A DNA stretch of 64,000 bases from Zhenpiania hominis (GTDB lineage: Bacteria; Bacillota; Clostridia; Peptostreptococcales; Anaerovoracaceae). The stretch lies in NCBI RefSeq assembly GCF_014333425.1, contig NZ_JACRYT010000017.1, positions 1 through 64,000 of the forward strand, in the 5' to 3' direction. The translations under genes and the position numbers were made by a program. Every line of letters starts with the position of its first letter. Position 1 is the first letter of the stretch. Below are positions 22,834 through 32,459 of the stretch, piece by piece. Below the pieces are notes generated by a model. The model searched no databases. It was not told where the DNA came from and saw only the letters and a program-made list of their open reading frames with translations.

Positions 22834-24633
22834 TTACACCAGTGCCTCAAATTGATCGACAAGAGCAGTAAAGGTTTCCATTGCCTGCTGAATCGGCTGC
22901 GGACTGCTCATGTCCACACCGGCCAGCTTCAGAAGCTCGATAGGATGATCGCTTTCGCCGGTCTTTAAGAATTCGATGTAAGCGTCCCTTGCCGGCGCTC
23001 CTTCTTCAAGAATTTTGCCCGAGATCGCCGTTGCCGCCGAATAGCCGGTAGCGTATTTGTACACATAGAAGGCGTTATAGAAATGTGGAATCCGGGCCCA
23101 TTCATAGCGAATGGTATCATCCTTTTCTACCGCGGGGCCAAAATATTTATCATTGAGTTTCTGGTACTCTTCGCACATCCACTGAGGAGTCAGCACCTGA
23201 TCGTTTTCAATCGCCTTATGGGTGATATCCTCAAACTCCGCGAACATGGTCTGACGGAAAAGAGTTGTGCGGAATTCTTCGATATACAGGTTCAGAAGGT
23301 ATTTCTGCATCTGCGGATCTTTTTCTTTTTTCAGCAGGTAGCGCATCAGCAGCGATTCGTTTACCGTGGAAGCAACCTCTGCCGTAAAGATGGAGTGGCT
23401 CCCGTAGATATAGGGCTGCGCTTCCCTGGTGTAGGAAGAATGCATGGAATGTCCCATTTCGTGGACAATGGTAAACACGTCTTTTAATGTATCCGTGTAA
23501 TTGAGAAGTATATAAGGATAGCTGTCGTAGCTTCCGAAGCTGTAGGCTCCGCTGGTTTTTCCCTGGTTTTCATAAACATCGATCCAGCCTTCCTCGATTC
23601 CCCGGTTCATACGGGCGAGATATTCCCCGCCGAGAGGCGCAAGGCCCTCCCGCATGATTTCCAGTCCCTCTTCATAAGGAATGACCTGTTTGGGAAGTTC
23701 AATGAGCGGCACATAAATGTCGTACATATGAAGCTTATCAACGCCCAGCAGTCTTTTGCGGATTTCCATGTAGCGGTGGACAGCCGGCAGATTGTCATTG
23801 ACTACTTTTATCAGGTTGTCATAGACTTCTCCCGGAATATTATCGCCGGAAAGGGCCGCATGGCGGGCGGAGTCATATTTGCGAATCCGGGCGCTGATGA
23901 CATCGGTCTTTGTGTTGTAGTTGTAAGTCGCGCCGATGGTGTTGATCATGGATTTAAAAGGCGCGTACATCTGCTCGTAAGCGTCCTTGCGGACCTGCCG
24001 GCTGTGGCTTTCCATAAATGTGATATAGTTTCCGTGGGTCAGTTCCACCTCGTCTCCGTCTTCGTCTGTGATCTTCCCGAACTTGATGTCCGCGTTGTTG
24101 AGCATGGTGAAAATGTCATTTGTAGCCCCGGTGATTTCTCCCATCTGCGCCAGAATATTTTCTTCCTCCTTGGAAAGGACGTGGGCCTTTTCCCGCAGCA
24201 GATCGCGGATAAAAAATTCATACTGCGCCAGTCCGGGCTCCTGCCGGATATAAGAAAGCAGCGTTTCCTCAGAAGCGGATAAAAGCTCCGGCGTGAAGAA
24301 GGACATGGCCGCGGAAACCTGGGCGATTACCGTCTGGCACCGGTCTGTCATGGCTTGATATTCGGTCTTCCGGTTATCCTCGTCCCGGCGCATCCTGGCG
24401 TAAACATAGACCTTCTCAAGCTTTTGCCAGATGGCGTCCCGCTGCCGCAGGGCGGAAAGGAGCGTAGCGGCGCTTTCTGTCAGGCGGCCGGCAAAATCGG
24501 AATAGGATCCGGCTTCCTCTAAAACTTCCTGCAAGATGGGTTCTATCTGAGATTCATCGGAAAACATTGCTTCGATGTTCCACTTGTATTTGGAATCGAT
24601 CTGATCTCTGGTTTTCTGTGCTTTTTCGCTCAT
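22834..24633 (-). CDS. pepF: Oligoendopeptidase F (M3 family)
   Basis: A 599-residue cytoplasmic zinc metallopeptidase that cuts medium-length peptides. The zinc site HEMGHSMHS is present, with the third ligand glutamate about 25 residues later in FTAEVASTVNE. The N-terminal helical domain carries the PepF-typical KYKWNIEAMF start. AGGAGGAATATGAAAT precedes the ATG. It heads the pepF-nadK-rluD unit and is divergent from murI. Confidence 0.95.
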   Translation of the reverse strand: MSEKAQKTRDQIDSKYKWNIEAMFSDESQIEPILQEVLEEAGSYSDFAGRLTESAATLLSALRQRDAIWQKLEKVYVYARMRRDEDNRKTEYQAMTDRCQTVIAQVSAAMSFFTPELLSASEETLLSYIRQEPGLAQYEFFIRDLLREKAHVLSKEEENILAQMGEITGATNDIFTMLNNADIKFGKITDEDGDEVELTHGNYITFMESHSRQVRKDAYEQMYAPFKSMINTIGATYNYNTKTDVISARIRKYDSARHAALSGDNIPGEVYDNLIKVVNDNLPAVHRYMEIRKRLLGVDKLHMYDIYVPLIELPKQVIPYEEGLEIMREGLAPLGGEYLARMNRGIEEGWIDVYENQGKTSGAYSFGSYDSYPYILLNYTDTLKDVFTIVHEMGHSMHSSYTREAQPYIYGSHSIFTAEVASTVNESLLMRYLLKKEKDPQMQKYLLNLYIEEFRTTLFRQTMFAEFEDITHKAIENDQVLTPQWMCEEYQKLNDKYFGPAVEKDDTIRYEWARIPHFYNAFYVYKYATGYSAATAISGKILEEGAPARDAYIEFLKTGESDHPIELLKLAGVDMSSPQPIQQAMETFTALVDQFEALV

Positions 24634-24686
24634 ATTTCATATTCCTCCTGTAATTTTGGTTCCTGCTTGAAATCCGCGGCGCGCAC

Positions 24687-24715
24687 TTGTATGTGCCGGG
24701 ATTTTATCGTATAAT
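24687..24715 (+). promoter_or_regulatory. SigA promoter of murI
   Basis: TTGTAT (24687-24692) and TATAAT (24710-24715) with a 17-base spacer, in the divergent region shared with pepF. Confidence 0.65.
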
Positions 24716-24786
24716 AAAGGGATTCCTTTTATTGGGTGTCAATTCAGGAATTATTATACCACAAAAGGGAAAGGAAAATAACCGGA

Positions 24787-25617
24787 ATGGATAATCGACC
24801 GATAGGTTTTTTTGATTCAGGGCTTGGAGGGCTGACCTGCATCCCGAATCTGATGAAATTGCTTCCAAAAGAAAAAATCATATATTTTGGCGATACGGCG
24901 AGAACCCCGTACGGGTCGAAAGCGGTTTCCACGATCCAGAGCTTTTCTCTTCAGATTGCGGATTTTCTGGTGAGAAATAATGTGAAGATGATCGTGATCG
25001 CCTGCAATACCGTAAGCGCGACATGTATCCCCCAGCTGCAGCGGCGCTGGCCGCAGATTCCCATTGTGGGGATTATTCAGCCGGCGGCGGAGCGGATTGT
25101 CAAAAGCTGCTCCATTATGAATAAAATCGGGATTATCGGTACCAAGGTGACGATCCAGAGCGGCGCTTACAGAGAGCAGATTCAGAGTCTCAACGACGAG
25201 CTGGACATTTACCAGACTCCGTGTCCGGCCTTTGTTCCGCTGATTGAAGAAGGGATTATCCAAAACGATATCATGGATCTGACGATCAAATATTATATGG
25301 AAGATTTTATCCTGGAAAACCGGCTGGATACCATTGTGCTGGGCTGTACCCATTATCCGCTGATCCGTTCCAATATCAAGAGACTCTACCCGTCTCTGCG
25401 GATCATCAACCCTTCCGAGGAAATTGTTTACAGTATCCGTCGGGTACTGAAGGAAAGGGATATGTTCGCGGGAGACTTTGAATTTGAAAACGTGTTTTAC
25501 GCCAGCGACCTTTCGGAGAACTTTGTAAACATGATCGATCGGATTTTCCACGATGAGGAAATTAAAGTGAAGTTTAAAAATCTGGAACTGGAAGAAGTGG
25601 AGGAAGGCAGACGATGA
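24787..25617 (+). CDS. murI: Glutamate racemase
   Basis: Makes D-glutamate for peptidoglycan. 276 residues from the ATG at 24787, starting MDNRPIGFFDSGLGG. Both catalytic cysteines are present, in IACNTVSA and VLGCTHYPL. I prefer this ATG because the family begins just before the PIGxFDSG motif; AAAGGAAAA lies upstream. The stop overlaps the next start (ATGA). It is distinct from the aspartate-type racemase at 10776-11507. Confidence 0.96.
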   Translation: MDNRPIGFFDSGLGGLTCIPNLMKLLPKEKIIYFGDTARTPYGSKAVSTIQSFSLQIADFLVRNNVKMIVIACNTVSATCIPQLQRRWPQIPIVGIIQPAAERIVKSCSIMNKIGIIGTKVTIQSGAYREQIQSLNDELDIYQTPCPAFVPLIEEGIIQNDIMDLTIKYYMEDFILENRLDTIVLGCTHYPLIRSNIKRLYPSLRIINPSEEIVYSIRRVLKERDMFAGDFEFENVFYASDLSENFVNMIDRIFHDEEIKVKFKNLELEEVEEGRR

Positions 25618-26255
25618 ATTTTGATAAACTGCTGGAATACCTGGGAATTACAGAGCCGGGAGAATTCGAATATTTTGAGAATATGGCGGATTTAGTCGAG
25701 GCAGAGGCGGAAATCCCTTCAGAGGCGGTGTTTCCCCTTTTTGAGGGAGCTGACAAAACCGTGCTGGAAGAGTTGTTTACCAACTATTTTGAGGAAATGC
25801 TGAAAGCTGTGCCGGAAGACGCGGTGGAACTTTATACGTTGCTCGACTCAGTGAAGCTTTCTTTTATTGGAATGCTGCGGAATCTGGAAGAAGAACGGGA
25901 TCTGGTGCTGCTGGCCGATGAATTCTGCCGTTTCAGGAGCTGGTATTCTCTTGACTCGGAAGTCTGGGTACAGGCGTTTTCCAGCGGTTCCGAAGAAATC
26001 TGCATGCCTTTGCGGGATGCCCTTACTCTTTCGCGTATGGAACGGCTGGGAGGAGAAAAATACGAATACATCTTTGATGACATTATGGGCTTTGAGATGG
26101 ATGAATATACGATGTCCTTTGCTGAACTGGCAGGCGATACAGGCAGCGGACAGGACCGCGACATCGAACTTGAGACGCTTTCTGATGTGGATTTCCCCGG
26201 GCTGGAATATACCGATCAGATTTTTACGCCGGATAAGTCCGGAAAACTTCATTAA
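25614..26255 (+). CDS. Acidic hypothetical protein coupled to murI
   Basis: A 213-residue, strongly acidic protein with no membrane segment, no cysteine pattern and no motif that I recognise. It contains many Glu/Asp residues and a central helical, leucine-rich part (about residues 70-130). The ATG overlaps the murI stop codon by four bases, so translation is probably coupled, but a functional link is not shown. GAGGAAGG lies upstream of the ATG. Confidence 0.7.
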   Translation: MNFDKLLEYLGITEPGEFEYFENMADLVEAEAEIPSEAVFPLFEGADKTVLEELFTNYFEEMLKAVPEDAVELYTLLDSVKLSFIGMLRNLEEERDLVLLADEFCRFRSWYSLDSEVWVQAFSSGSEEICMPLRDALTLSRMERLGGEKYEYIFDDIMGFEMDEYTMSFAELAGDTGSGQDRDIELETLSDVDFPGLEYTDQIFTPDKSGKLH

Positions 26256-26267
26256 TCACAGAATTTG

Positions 26268-26317
26268 AAAACCTCGCATACTATGAAGAAAATAACTTTG
26301 TAGGATGGAGGTTTTTT
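26268..26317 (+). terminator. Hairpin that masks a ribosome site, followed by a T-run
   Basis: AAAACCTC (26268-26275) pairs with GAGGTTTT (26308-26315), with a 32-base loop and TTTTTT after it. It can end the murI transcript, but the right arm also contains the GGAGG of the next gene, so folding would block its translation. Confidence 0.5.
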
Positions 26318-26320
26318 CTT

Positions 26321-26506
26321 ATGGATGAAAGAGAATGCTGTGAAAGGGAATGTCTGAGAGATTGTAAAGAAAAGTGTTTCGAAGAATGTTACTGCGACAA
26401 TAACAATAACGGAAATATTATCTGGATCCTGATTATTCTGTACTTACTGTTCTGTTGTAATAACAACGGCCACGGAAGAGGAGGTCTGTTCGGCGGACTG
26501 TTCTAG
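26321..26506 (+). CDS. Small Cys-rich membrane-anchored protein
   Basis: A 61-residue protein in three parts: a charged N-terminus with seven cysteines, most spaced every four residues (CC, C, C, C, C-x-C over residues 6-25), an Asn-rich linker, and one membrane segment (about 34-46), followed by a CCNNN turn and a Gly-rich GGLFGGLF tail. The heptad-like Cys spacing suggests a helix with a row of thiols. I know no family with this pattern; some short spore or envelope proteins have similar tails. GGAGG precedes the ATG but is inside a hairpin. Confidence 0.65.
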   Translation: MDERECCERECLRDCKEKCFEECYCDNNNNGNIIWILIILYLLFCCNNNGHGRGGLFGGLF

Positions 26507-26550
26507 ATCTGTTTGCCAGCCTGCCTGTTCAGTGGTTCTAAAACGCGAAG

Positions 26551-26598
26551 GCTCTCCGGGTTCTCCTGTTTTGTCAGGAGCCGGGGAGCTTTTTTTCT
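26551..26598 (+). terminator. Terminator after the Cys-rich small gene
   Basis: GCTCTCCGG-GTTCTCCTG pairs with CAGGAG-CCGGGGAGC around TTTTGT, followed by TTTTTT. Confidence 0.9.
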
Positions 26599-26627
26599 CA
26601 GTTGTTAATTTGCCGCTGTGAAAATAC

Positions 26628-26656
26628 GTGACAAGCTGATTCGGATATGGTAAAGT
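26628..26656 (+). promoter_or_regulatory. Promoter of the fused ABC exporter genes
   Basis: GTGACA (26628-26633) and TAAAGT (26651-26656) with a 17-base spacer; TGG before the -10 makes it an extended type. Confidence 0.5.
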
Positions 26657-26703
26657 AAATCCGTAGTGTATCGTTGTGTAGGAGAGAAAGGAAGGGTATT
26701 TTT

Positions 26704-28926
26704 TTGATCCAATTAAAAAATGTCTCCAAATTCTACTACAGCAAGGGGATGATTGCCAGCGGATTTTCCAGGGTAAATCTCCGGTTTGATGTAGGCGAAT
26801 TTGTCGTAATCACAGGAGAGTCGGGCAGCGGCAAGACCACACTGCTCAATGTAATCTCCGGGCTGGATTCCTATGAAGAGGGAGAACTGTACATAGAGGG
26901 AAAAGAAACCAGCCATTATCTTGCTTCGGATTTTGAAGCGTACCGCAAAAAGTATATCGGAAATATTTTTCAGAACTTTAATCTTGTGAACAGCTACACC
27001 GTCTATCAGAATGTGGAGCTGATTCTTCGTGTCAACGGCTGCAAAAAAGCGGAAATCAAACGGAAGGTGCCGGCGATTTTAAAACGCGTCGGGCTTTCCA
27101 AATACGCGAAAACCAAAGTCTCCAAGCTGTCCGGCGGGCAAAAGCAGCGGGTCGCCATCGCCAGGGCTTTAGCCAAGGATACCGCGATTGTAGTGGCGGA
27201 TGAGCCGACGGGGAATCTGGACAGTAAGTCCGCGGAGGGGATCGTAAAGCTTCTCAGTGAAATAGCCAGAGACAAACTGGTGATTGTCGTGACCCATAAT
27301 TATGAACAGTTTGAAGCCTACGCCACGCGGAAAATTAAAATGCACGACGGAAAAGTGGTGGAGGATGAGATTCTGAGGAAAACGGAGCCGGCGCGGGAGG
27401 CGGGAAAACGCCAGTTTCACGCGGGAACGCTTTCCGCTGCCAGCAAGCTGCGGCTGGGGCTGCGCAATACCTTTAACATCCTGCCGAAATTTGTGCTGCT
27501 TTTAATTGTCTTTCTGTTTGTGGTGCTGGCGGTGTGCGGGGAATATACCACGTTCCGCTACAGTGACGCGGAAGCCGCAAAGCTGGGATATAACGATTAC
27601 TTCATGAATTATAGCGAAGAGCGGATTGTTCTGCGAAAGCAGGATCACTCCGCCTTTACGGCTTCGGATTATGAAACGCTGCAGAGGCTTGAAACTGTGA
27701 AATCCGTCGTAAAAGAAGACATTCTGCTGGATTCGTCCATTTTTTTGGAGGATTCACAGTTCGGTTATGACGCGTATCCCCGCAGCGCAAGGGATTTCAA
27801 GGGAGAACTCGCCAGGGGAAGAATGCCTGAAAAAGAGAATGAAGTACTGCTTACCGGCCCCAAAGATGATTATTACTTTCAGGAAGAAAACCTCGATCAG
27901 ATTCTGGACAAATCCTATACGGCAACGCTGGTGACATCCGACTATACACCAAAGCTAAAGGTTGTAGGCGTTGCCTGGGAGGAGCCGGCAGAAAACCTCT
28001 ACACCTATGGAGGGCATATTTATCTGACCGAGGCGATGATGAAAAAGCTGCTCCGCCAGACATACAGCGTTTCGGGGAACATAATTGCCGTTGTCAATGA
28101 AAATGAGCTGCAAAGCGAAAAGGGGATGCAGTATTACCGGCCTATGGCAAATAGCAATGTAAAAAAGGGAGAGGCGCTTGTTTCCGAAGAACTGAACAGC
28201 TATTACGAAAAAGGGAAGGTGATCGGCCAGGAAATCGCGATCAAAACAAAAAACCTTTATTATGAGAAAGGCATCCGGGTCAAAGCCGCGGATACCTACA
28301 ATGAGAAAACCTTCACGGCAAAGACGGGGCTAAAGGATTTTGAGCTCAATGACGGCGCGATCTTTCTGAATCCGTCTGATTACAACCGGCTGTTCAAAAC
28401 AGATAACTACCAGGTATCTGTTTATACCGCGGACTTAAAGGACGTGGACCGGACCGCGTCCGAACTTGAGAAAATGGGATATCAGCCTCTGGCGCTGAAG
28501 AATACGCTGATAAATACGGCGAATGAACTGATTTCCATTGTGCAGGTCCCGGTAACCGTTGTTCTGCTGATCGCGGTGTTCTTTATCGCTTATTTTGTTA
28601 TTCAACTGATTTTGCGCTCCAGGGCTTCCTATTTCAGCATTCTGCGGATGCTGGGGCTGGACAAGCGGAGCATCCGCCGTATTCTGGATGTTGAGCTGAT
28701 TACCGTTGTCCATATCGCTTACGGTCTCTTTCTGACGCTGGTGGCATGTGTCCGTTACGGTCTGATTCATTTTGAATATCTGAAGACGCTGATGGAATAT
28801 ATGAGCGCTTGGGATTACGTGATTCTCTATGTCGTGCTCCTTGCCATGTCTTACCTGATTTCAGGAAAATTCGCGAGGAAACTGTTTAAGAAGACGGCTA
28901 TGGGGTCGTACAGAGAGGAGGCGTAA
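26704..28926 (+). CDS. Fused ABC exporter (ATPase plus FtsX-like permease), first copy
   Basis: A 740-residue protein with an N-terminal ABC ATPase (Walker A GESGSGKTT about 38-46, signature LSGGQKQR, Walker B ADEPTGNLD) and a C-terminal permease with one membrane helix, a large extracellular domain and three further helices, as in MacB-like proteins with the order ATPase-permease. The extracellular part is about 330 residues. I chose the TTG at 26704, which follows GAAAGGAAGGG at 8 bases; the upstream frame has no usable site. It is followed after two bases by a similar fused gene, so the two probably form a heterodimer. Cargo is unknown. Confidence 0.85.
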   Translation: MIQLKNVSKFYYSKGMIASGFSRVNLRFDVGEFVVITGESGSGKTTLLNVISGLDSYEEGELYIEGKETSHYLASDFEAYRKKYIGNIFQNFNLVNSYTVYQNVELILRVNGCKKAEIKRKVPAILKRVGLSKYAKTKVSKLSGGQKQRVAIARALAKDTAIVVADEPTGNLDSKSAEGIVKLLSEIARDKLVIVVTHNYEQFEAYATRKIKMHDGKVVEDEILRKTEPAREAGKRQFHAGTLSAASKLRLGLRNTFNILPKFVLLLIVFLFVVLAVCGEYTTFRYSDAEAAKLGYNDYFMNYSEERIVLRKQDHSAFTASDYETLQRLETVKSVVKEDILLDSSIFLEDSQFGYDAYPRSARDFKGELARGRMPEKENEVLLTGPKDDYYFQEENLDQILDKSYTATLVTSDYTPKLKVVGVAWEEPAENLYTYGGHIYLTEAMMKKLLRQTYSVSGNIIAVVNENELQSEKGMQYYRPMANSNVKKGEALVSEELNSYYEKGKVIGQEIAIKTKNLYYEKGIRVKAADTYNEKTFTAKTGLKDFELNDGAIFLNPSDYNRLFKTDNYQVSVYTADLKDVDRTASELEKMGYQPLALKNTLINTANELISIVQVPVTVVLLIAVFFIAYFVIQLILRSRASYFSILRMLGLDKRSIRRILDVELITVVHIAYGLFLTLVACVRYGLIHFEYLKTLMEYMSAWDYVILYVVLLAMSYLISGKFARKLFKKTAMGSYREEA

Positions 28927-28928
28927 GC

Positions 28929-31382
28929 ATGGTAAAACTGGAACATGTAAATAAATATTTTAATCGCAGAAGGAAAAATGAACTTCATGTAATCAACAAC
29001 ACTTCCCTGGAACTGGGCGGGTCGGGACTGGTTGCCCTGCTGGGACCTTCCGGCTGCGGGAAAACGACCCTTTTAAATGCCATCGGAGGATTGGACAAGG
29101 TCAGCAGCGGAAAAATCTATATTAACGGGCAGAGGATTACAAGGCGCCGATCTGCTAAAATCGATCAGATCCGGAATCTGAATATCGGATATATTTTCCA
29201 GAACTACAATCTGGTGGATAATATGACGGTCTTTGACAATGTTGCCATTGCCCTGAAAATGGTGGGTGTAAAGGACAAAAAAGAGATCGAGGAAAAAGTG
29301 AACTATGTTCTGGAGAAGGTGGGGATGTACCGGTACCGGAACCGTTACGCGGACATGCTGTCCGGCGGAGAGCGGCAGCGGGTCGGAATTGCCAGAGCCA
29401 TTGTCAAAAATCCCGCTATCATCATTGCCGATGAACCGACGGGAAATCTGGACAGCCGCAACACCATCGAAGTCATGAACATGATTCATTCCATCGCCAG
29501 GGACAAACTGGTAGTGCTGGTGACCCACGAGGAAAATCTGGCAAAGTTTTACGCTTCCAGAATCATCCGCATCCGGGATGGAAAGCTGGTATCGGATGAA
29601 AACAATGAGCATGGCGATCACCTGGATTACCGTATGGAAAATAAGATTTACCTTAAGGATATTCGGGATCATAAACGGCTGAAAACCGATTTGTACCAGA
29701 TTGATCTGTACAACGAAAGCGGAGATCCCGCCGCTCTCAATATTGTCGTGCGGGGAGGAAATATCTATATTCAGACAAAATCGGAAGGGGACCGGGTAGA
29801 AATTGTTGACGAACATTCCAGTATGGAGCTGATCGATGATCATTACCGGGAGCTGACAAAAGAGGAAGCGCTGAAAAACAGTATCAACCGCGAAAAACTC
29901 GAAGCTGCGGGACGCCGCCGCTACGCTTCCATTATCAGTCCGGTTTCCATGATTACAAAGGGATTTAAAACGGTGTTCCGCTATCCGGCTCTCAAAAAAA
30001 TTCTGCTGCTGGGATTTCTGATCTCCGCGATGTTCATTACCTACGCGGTGAGCAATATCTTCGGGGTTTTGAATCTTACAGACGACGAGTTTGTGACGGC
30101 GGACAAATCCTATCTGACCATTGAGGATCCCAACGTGCGGGTAAAAGACTATCTGAATTATGAGAGAAACGGAGACTTTGAATATCTGATACCGGGAGAT
30201 GGGAGTGTTTCCCTTATTATGCCGTACCGGGATTATTATCAGCTGCAGGAATACTCGGCGGTCTTTACCGGCTCCCTTTCAGACTCGGCAAAACTTCGCG
30301 ATTCGGATCTGGCCTGGGGACGTCTTCCGGATAACAAGCGTGAAGTGGCGATCGACAAAATGGTTCTGAAAAAGGCGGTGGAGGAGCAGTCTACCAAGAT
30401 GGCCGGCTTCGCTTCTGCCCGGGATTTTCTCGGTGAGACGGTTACGGTGCCCAATATGCCGGATATGAAAATCGTGGGAATTACGGACAAGACAAGTCCG
30501 TGCATTTACGCGGACCGAGGCATTTTCATCAATCTCCTGGCAAATGTGCCGGAAGATCCGGAGATGGCCATGTACGGAGAGATGACGGATGAAAGCGGTG
30601 AACCTGCGCTGCTGGATTATCGTCTGAAAAAGGGGGATGTGTCTCTGAAAAAAGGCAGATGGCCGCAGGCGCTGTATGAAGTGGCGGTTCCTGAGGAAAA
30701 CGCGGAGGAAATGCCTTTAAACAAAGAGATCCCAAGGCAGGTGAACGGACACAAGCTGAAGGTGACCGGGTATTACTCGGATCCTGCCGCAAGCGGCGCT
30801 ATGCTGGTTACAAACAAAACAGTCAAATACAACCTGATTGACACCAAGCCCAATATTACCGTCTGCCCGGGGGAAGAGACGGCGGACAAGGAGGCAGCCA
30901 TGATGCGGCTGCAGGAAGAGCAGGTAAATGTAAAGGATACTTATGCGGAAAGTAAAAAAGAATATAAGGACAGCCTGTGGTCCTCCATTCGCTCTTCGCT
31001 GATTATGGCGGGCGTTGTGCTGGCAGTTTCCTTTATTGAGATTTTCCTGATTATCAGGGCCTCCTTTTTGTCCAGAGTCAAGGAAGTGGGCGTGTACCGC
31101 GCTATCGGCGTAAAGAAAAGGGATATCTATAAAATGTTTCTGGGGGAAATCCTCGCTATTACGACCATGGCCAGTGTTCCGGGATTCCTCTTTATGGCTT
31201 ATATTCTGGATAAGATTTCCGGGTACACCATATTTTCCAATCTGTTTTTAATCAATGGCAAGGTGATCGGATTGTGTCTGCTGCTGCTTTACGGATTTAA
31301 CCTGGTTTTCGGACTGCTCCCGGTATTTCGTACCATGAGAAAGCGGCCGGCCGCGATACTGAGCAGAACAGATATCAACTAG
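28929..31382 (+). CDS. Fused ABC exporter (ATPase plus FtsX-like permease), second copy
   Basis: An 817-residue protein of the same design: Walker A GPSGCGKTT near residue 38, LSGGERQR, ADEPTGNLD, an intervening helix-rich linker (about 220-340) longer than in its partner, then a membrane helix, a large extracellular domain, and three helices at the C-terminus. The shared layout and adjacency (stop and start separated by two bases) suggest a two-subunit exporter. It may handle lipids, peptides or cell-envelope signals, as MacB-type and BceAB-type proteins do, but no sensor kinase lies next to it. AGAGGAGG precedes the ATG. Confidence 0.85.
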   Translation: MVKLEHVNKYFNRRRKNELHVINNTSLELGGSGLVALLGPSGCGKTTLLNAIGGLDKVSSGKIYINGQRITRRRSAKIDQIRNLNIGYIFQNYNLVDNMTVFDNVAIALKMVGVKDKKEIEEKVNYVLEKVGMYRYRNRYADMLSGGERQRVGIARAIVKNPAIIIADEPTGNLDSRNTIEVMNMIHSIARDKLVVLVTHEENLAKFYASRIIRIRDGKLVSDENNEHGDHLDYRMENKIYLKDIRDHKRLKTDLYQIDLYNESGDPAALNIVVRGGNIYIQTKSEGDRVEIVDEHSSMELIDDHYRELTKEEALKNSINREKLEAAGRRRYASIISPVSMITKGFKTVFRYPALKKILLLGFLISAMFITYAVSNIFGVLNLTDDEFVTADKSYLTIEDPNVRVKDYLNYERNGDFEYLIPGDGSVSLIMPYRDYYQLQEYSAVFTGSLSDSAKLRDSDLAWGRLPDNKREVAIDKMVLKKAVEEQSTKMAGFASARDFLGETVTVPNMPDMKIVGITDKTSPCIYADRGIFINLLANVPEDPEMAMYGEMTDESGEPALLDYRLKKGDVSLKKGRWPQALYEVAVPEENAEEMPLNKEIPRQVNGHKLKVTGYYSDPAASGAMLVTNKTVKYNLIDTKPNITVCPGEETADKEAAMMRLQEEQVNVKDTYAESKKEYKDSLWSSIRSSLIMAGVVLAVSFIEIFLIIRASFLSRVKEVGVYRAIGVKKRDIYKMFLGEILAITTMASVPGFLFMAYILDKISGYTIFSNLFLINGKVIGLCLLLLYGFNLVFGLLPVFRTMRKRPAAILSRTDIN

Positions 31383-31404
31383 AATCCTTGCTCGCGTGGC
31401 GTTC

Positions 31405-31433
31405 TTGCTTTTCCGGATTTTTAGTGGTATGAT
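31405..31433 (+). promoter_or_regulatory. Promoter of the MBL-fold hydrolase gene
   Basis: TTGCTT (31405-31410) and TATGAT (31428-31433) with 17 bases between, and TGG before the -10. Confidence 0.6.
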
Positions 31434-31466
31434 GGAAACCATTAAGAAATTACGGAGATAAGGCAA

Positions 31467-32402
31467 ATGATGAAGCAAAAAGAGTATTTTGATATATTTG
31501 GAAGCAGTTTTGATAGATTTGCCTTTCCTGAGGGAATTCGCAGGGTGACAGCCGGACGGGGCGGAGAGGCGATTTTGATTCTGGGGGAGGAAAGAACCGC
31601 GCTTTTAGATTGTGGCATGGCTTACTGCGGCAGCAGGATGGTGGAAAATCTGAAAAAGGAACTTGCAGGAAGGAAGCTGGATTATGTGCTGCTCAGCCAC
31701 AGTCACTATGATCATATTGGAGCGCTTCCCTATGTAAAAAAGGCTTATCCGGAGGCGGTGACCCTGGGTGCGGAGCACGCGAGAGATGTTTTTCTCCGCC
31801 CCGGAGCGCGGAAGCTGATGAAAGAACTGGGAGAAAACGCAAGAGACGAATACGAACCGGGATCTTTGGCGGAGATTCCCACAGAAGGACTGGCTGTAGA
31901 CCGGATCATCCGAGAGGGGGAGCAGATCCCTCTGGGAAAACGGGGATTCCTTGTGCTGGAAACGAAAGGGCATACGGACTGTTCCCTGAGCTTTCTTCTG
32001 GAGCCGGACAGCATTCTGTTTACCAGCGAAAGCACCGGGATCCTGGAACGTCTGGACTATATCCATACGCCGATCCTAAAAAGTTATGAAGACGCGATGG
32101 CGGCTTTTGAGAAATGCAGAAACTGCGGCGCGGAGCATATCGTGCTCCCCCATTTCGGACTGCTTCCGAAAGATTTTAACGATACCTACTGGGAATTGTT
32201 TGAAAAGGAAGTGCAGGACAAACGAAAGGTTCTGGCGGAGTATATAAAGGAAGGGCTGAACGAGGATGAAATCCTGGAAAAGTATCTGGAAAAATATTGG
32301 ACACCTATGAAGGCGCAGGAGCAGCCCTATGAGGCGTTTCAGATTAATTCAAGGCACATTGTGCATACACTGCTGAAAAGCCTGAAAAAAGACTGCCTAT
32401 AG
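31467..32402 (+). CDS. Metallo-beta-lactamase fold hydrolase
   Basis: A 311-residue hydrolase with the zinc motif HSHYDHIG (H78, H80, D82, H83) and a later ligand in KGHTDCS. The C-terminal 60 residues (from about 240) are helical and hold a cluster of charged residues, seen in several MBL proteins. The substrate cannot be told; possible activities include lactonase, thioester or nuclease chemistry. The start follows GGAGATAAGGCAA. A hairpin with T-rich tail lies just after the stop. Confidence 0.85.
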   Translation: MMKQKEYFDIFGSSFDRFAFPEGIRRVTAGRGGEAILILGEERTALLDCGMAYCGSRMVENLKKELAGRKLDYVLLSHSHYDHIGALPYVKKAYPEAVTLGAEHARDVFLRPGARKLMKELGENARDEYEPGSLAEIPTEGLAVDRIIREGEQIPLGKRGFLVLETKGHTDCSLSFLLEPDSILFTSESTGILERLDYIHTPILKSYEDAMAAFEKCRNCGAEHIVLPHFGLLPKDFNDTYWELFEKEVQDKRKVLAEYIKEGLNEDEILEKYLEKYWTPMKAQEQPYEAFQINSRHIVHTLLKSLKKDCL

Positions 32403-32432
32403 GCATCTCCTAGAGATCCTGAGACAGTCTTT
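32388..32432. repeat. Long-loop inverted repeat after the MBL hydrolase gene
   Basis: AAAGACTG (32388-32395) pairs with CAGTCTTT (32425-32432), with smaller pairs inside the loop. It lies between convergent genes and may be a weak terminator. Confidence 0.45.
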
Positions 32433-32459
32433 CAAATGGATAAAAATACTTTTGCCGAA

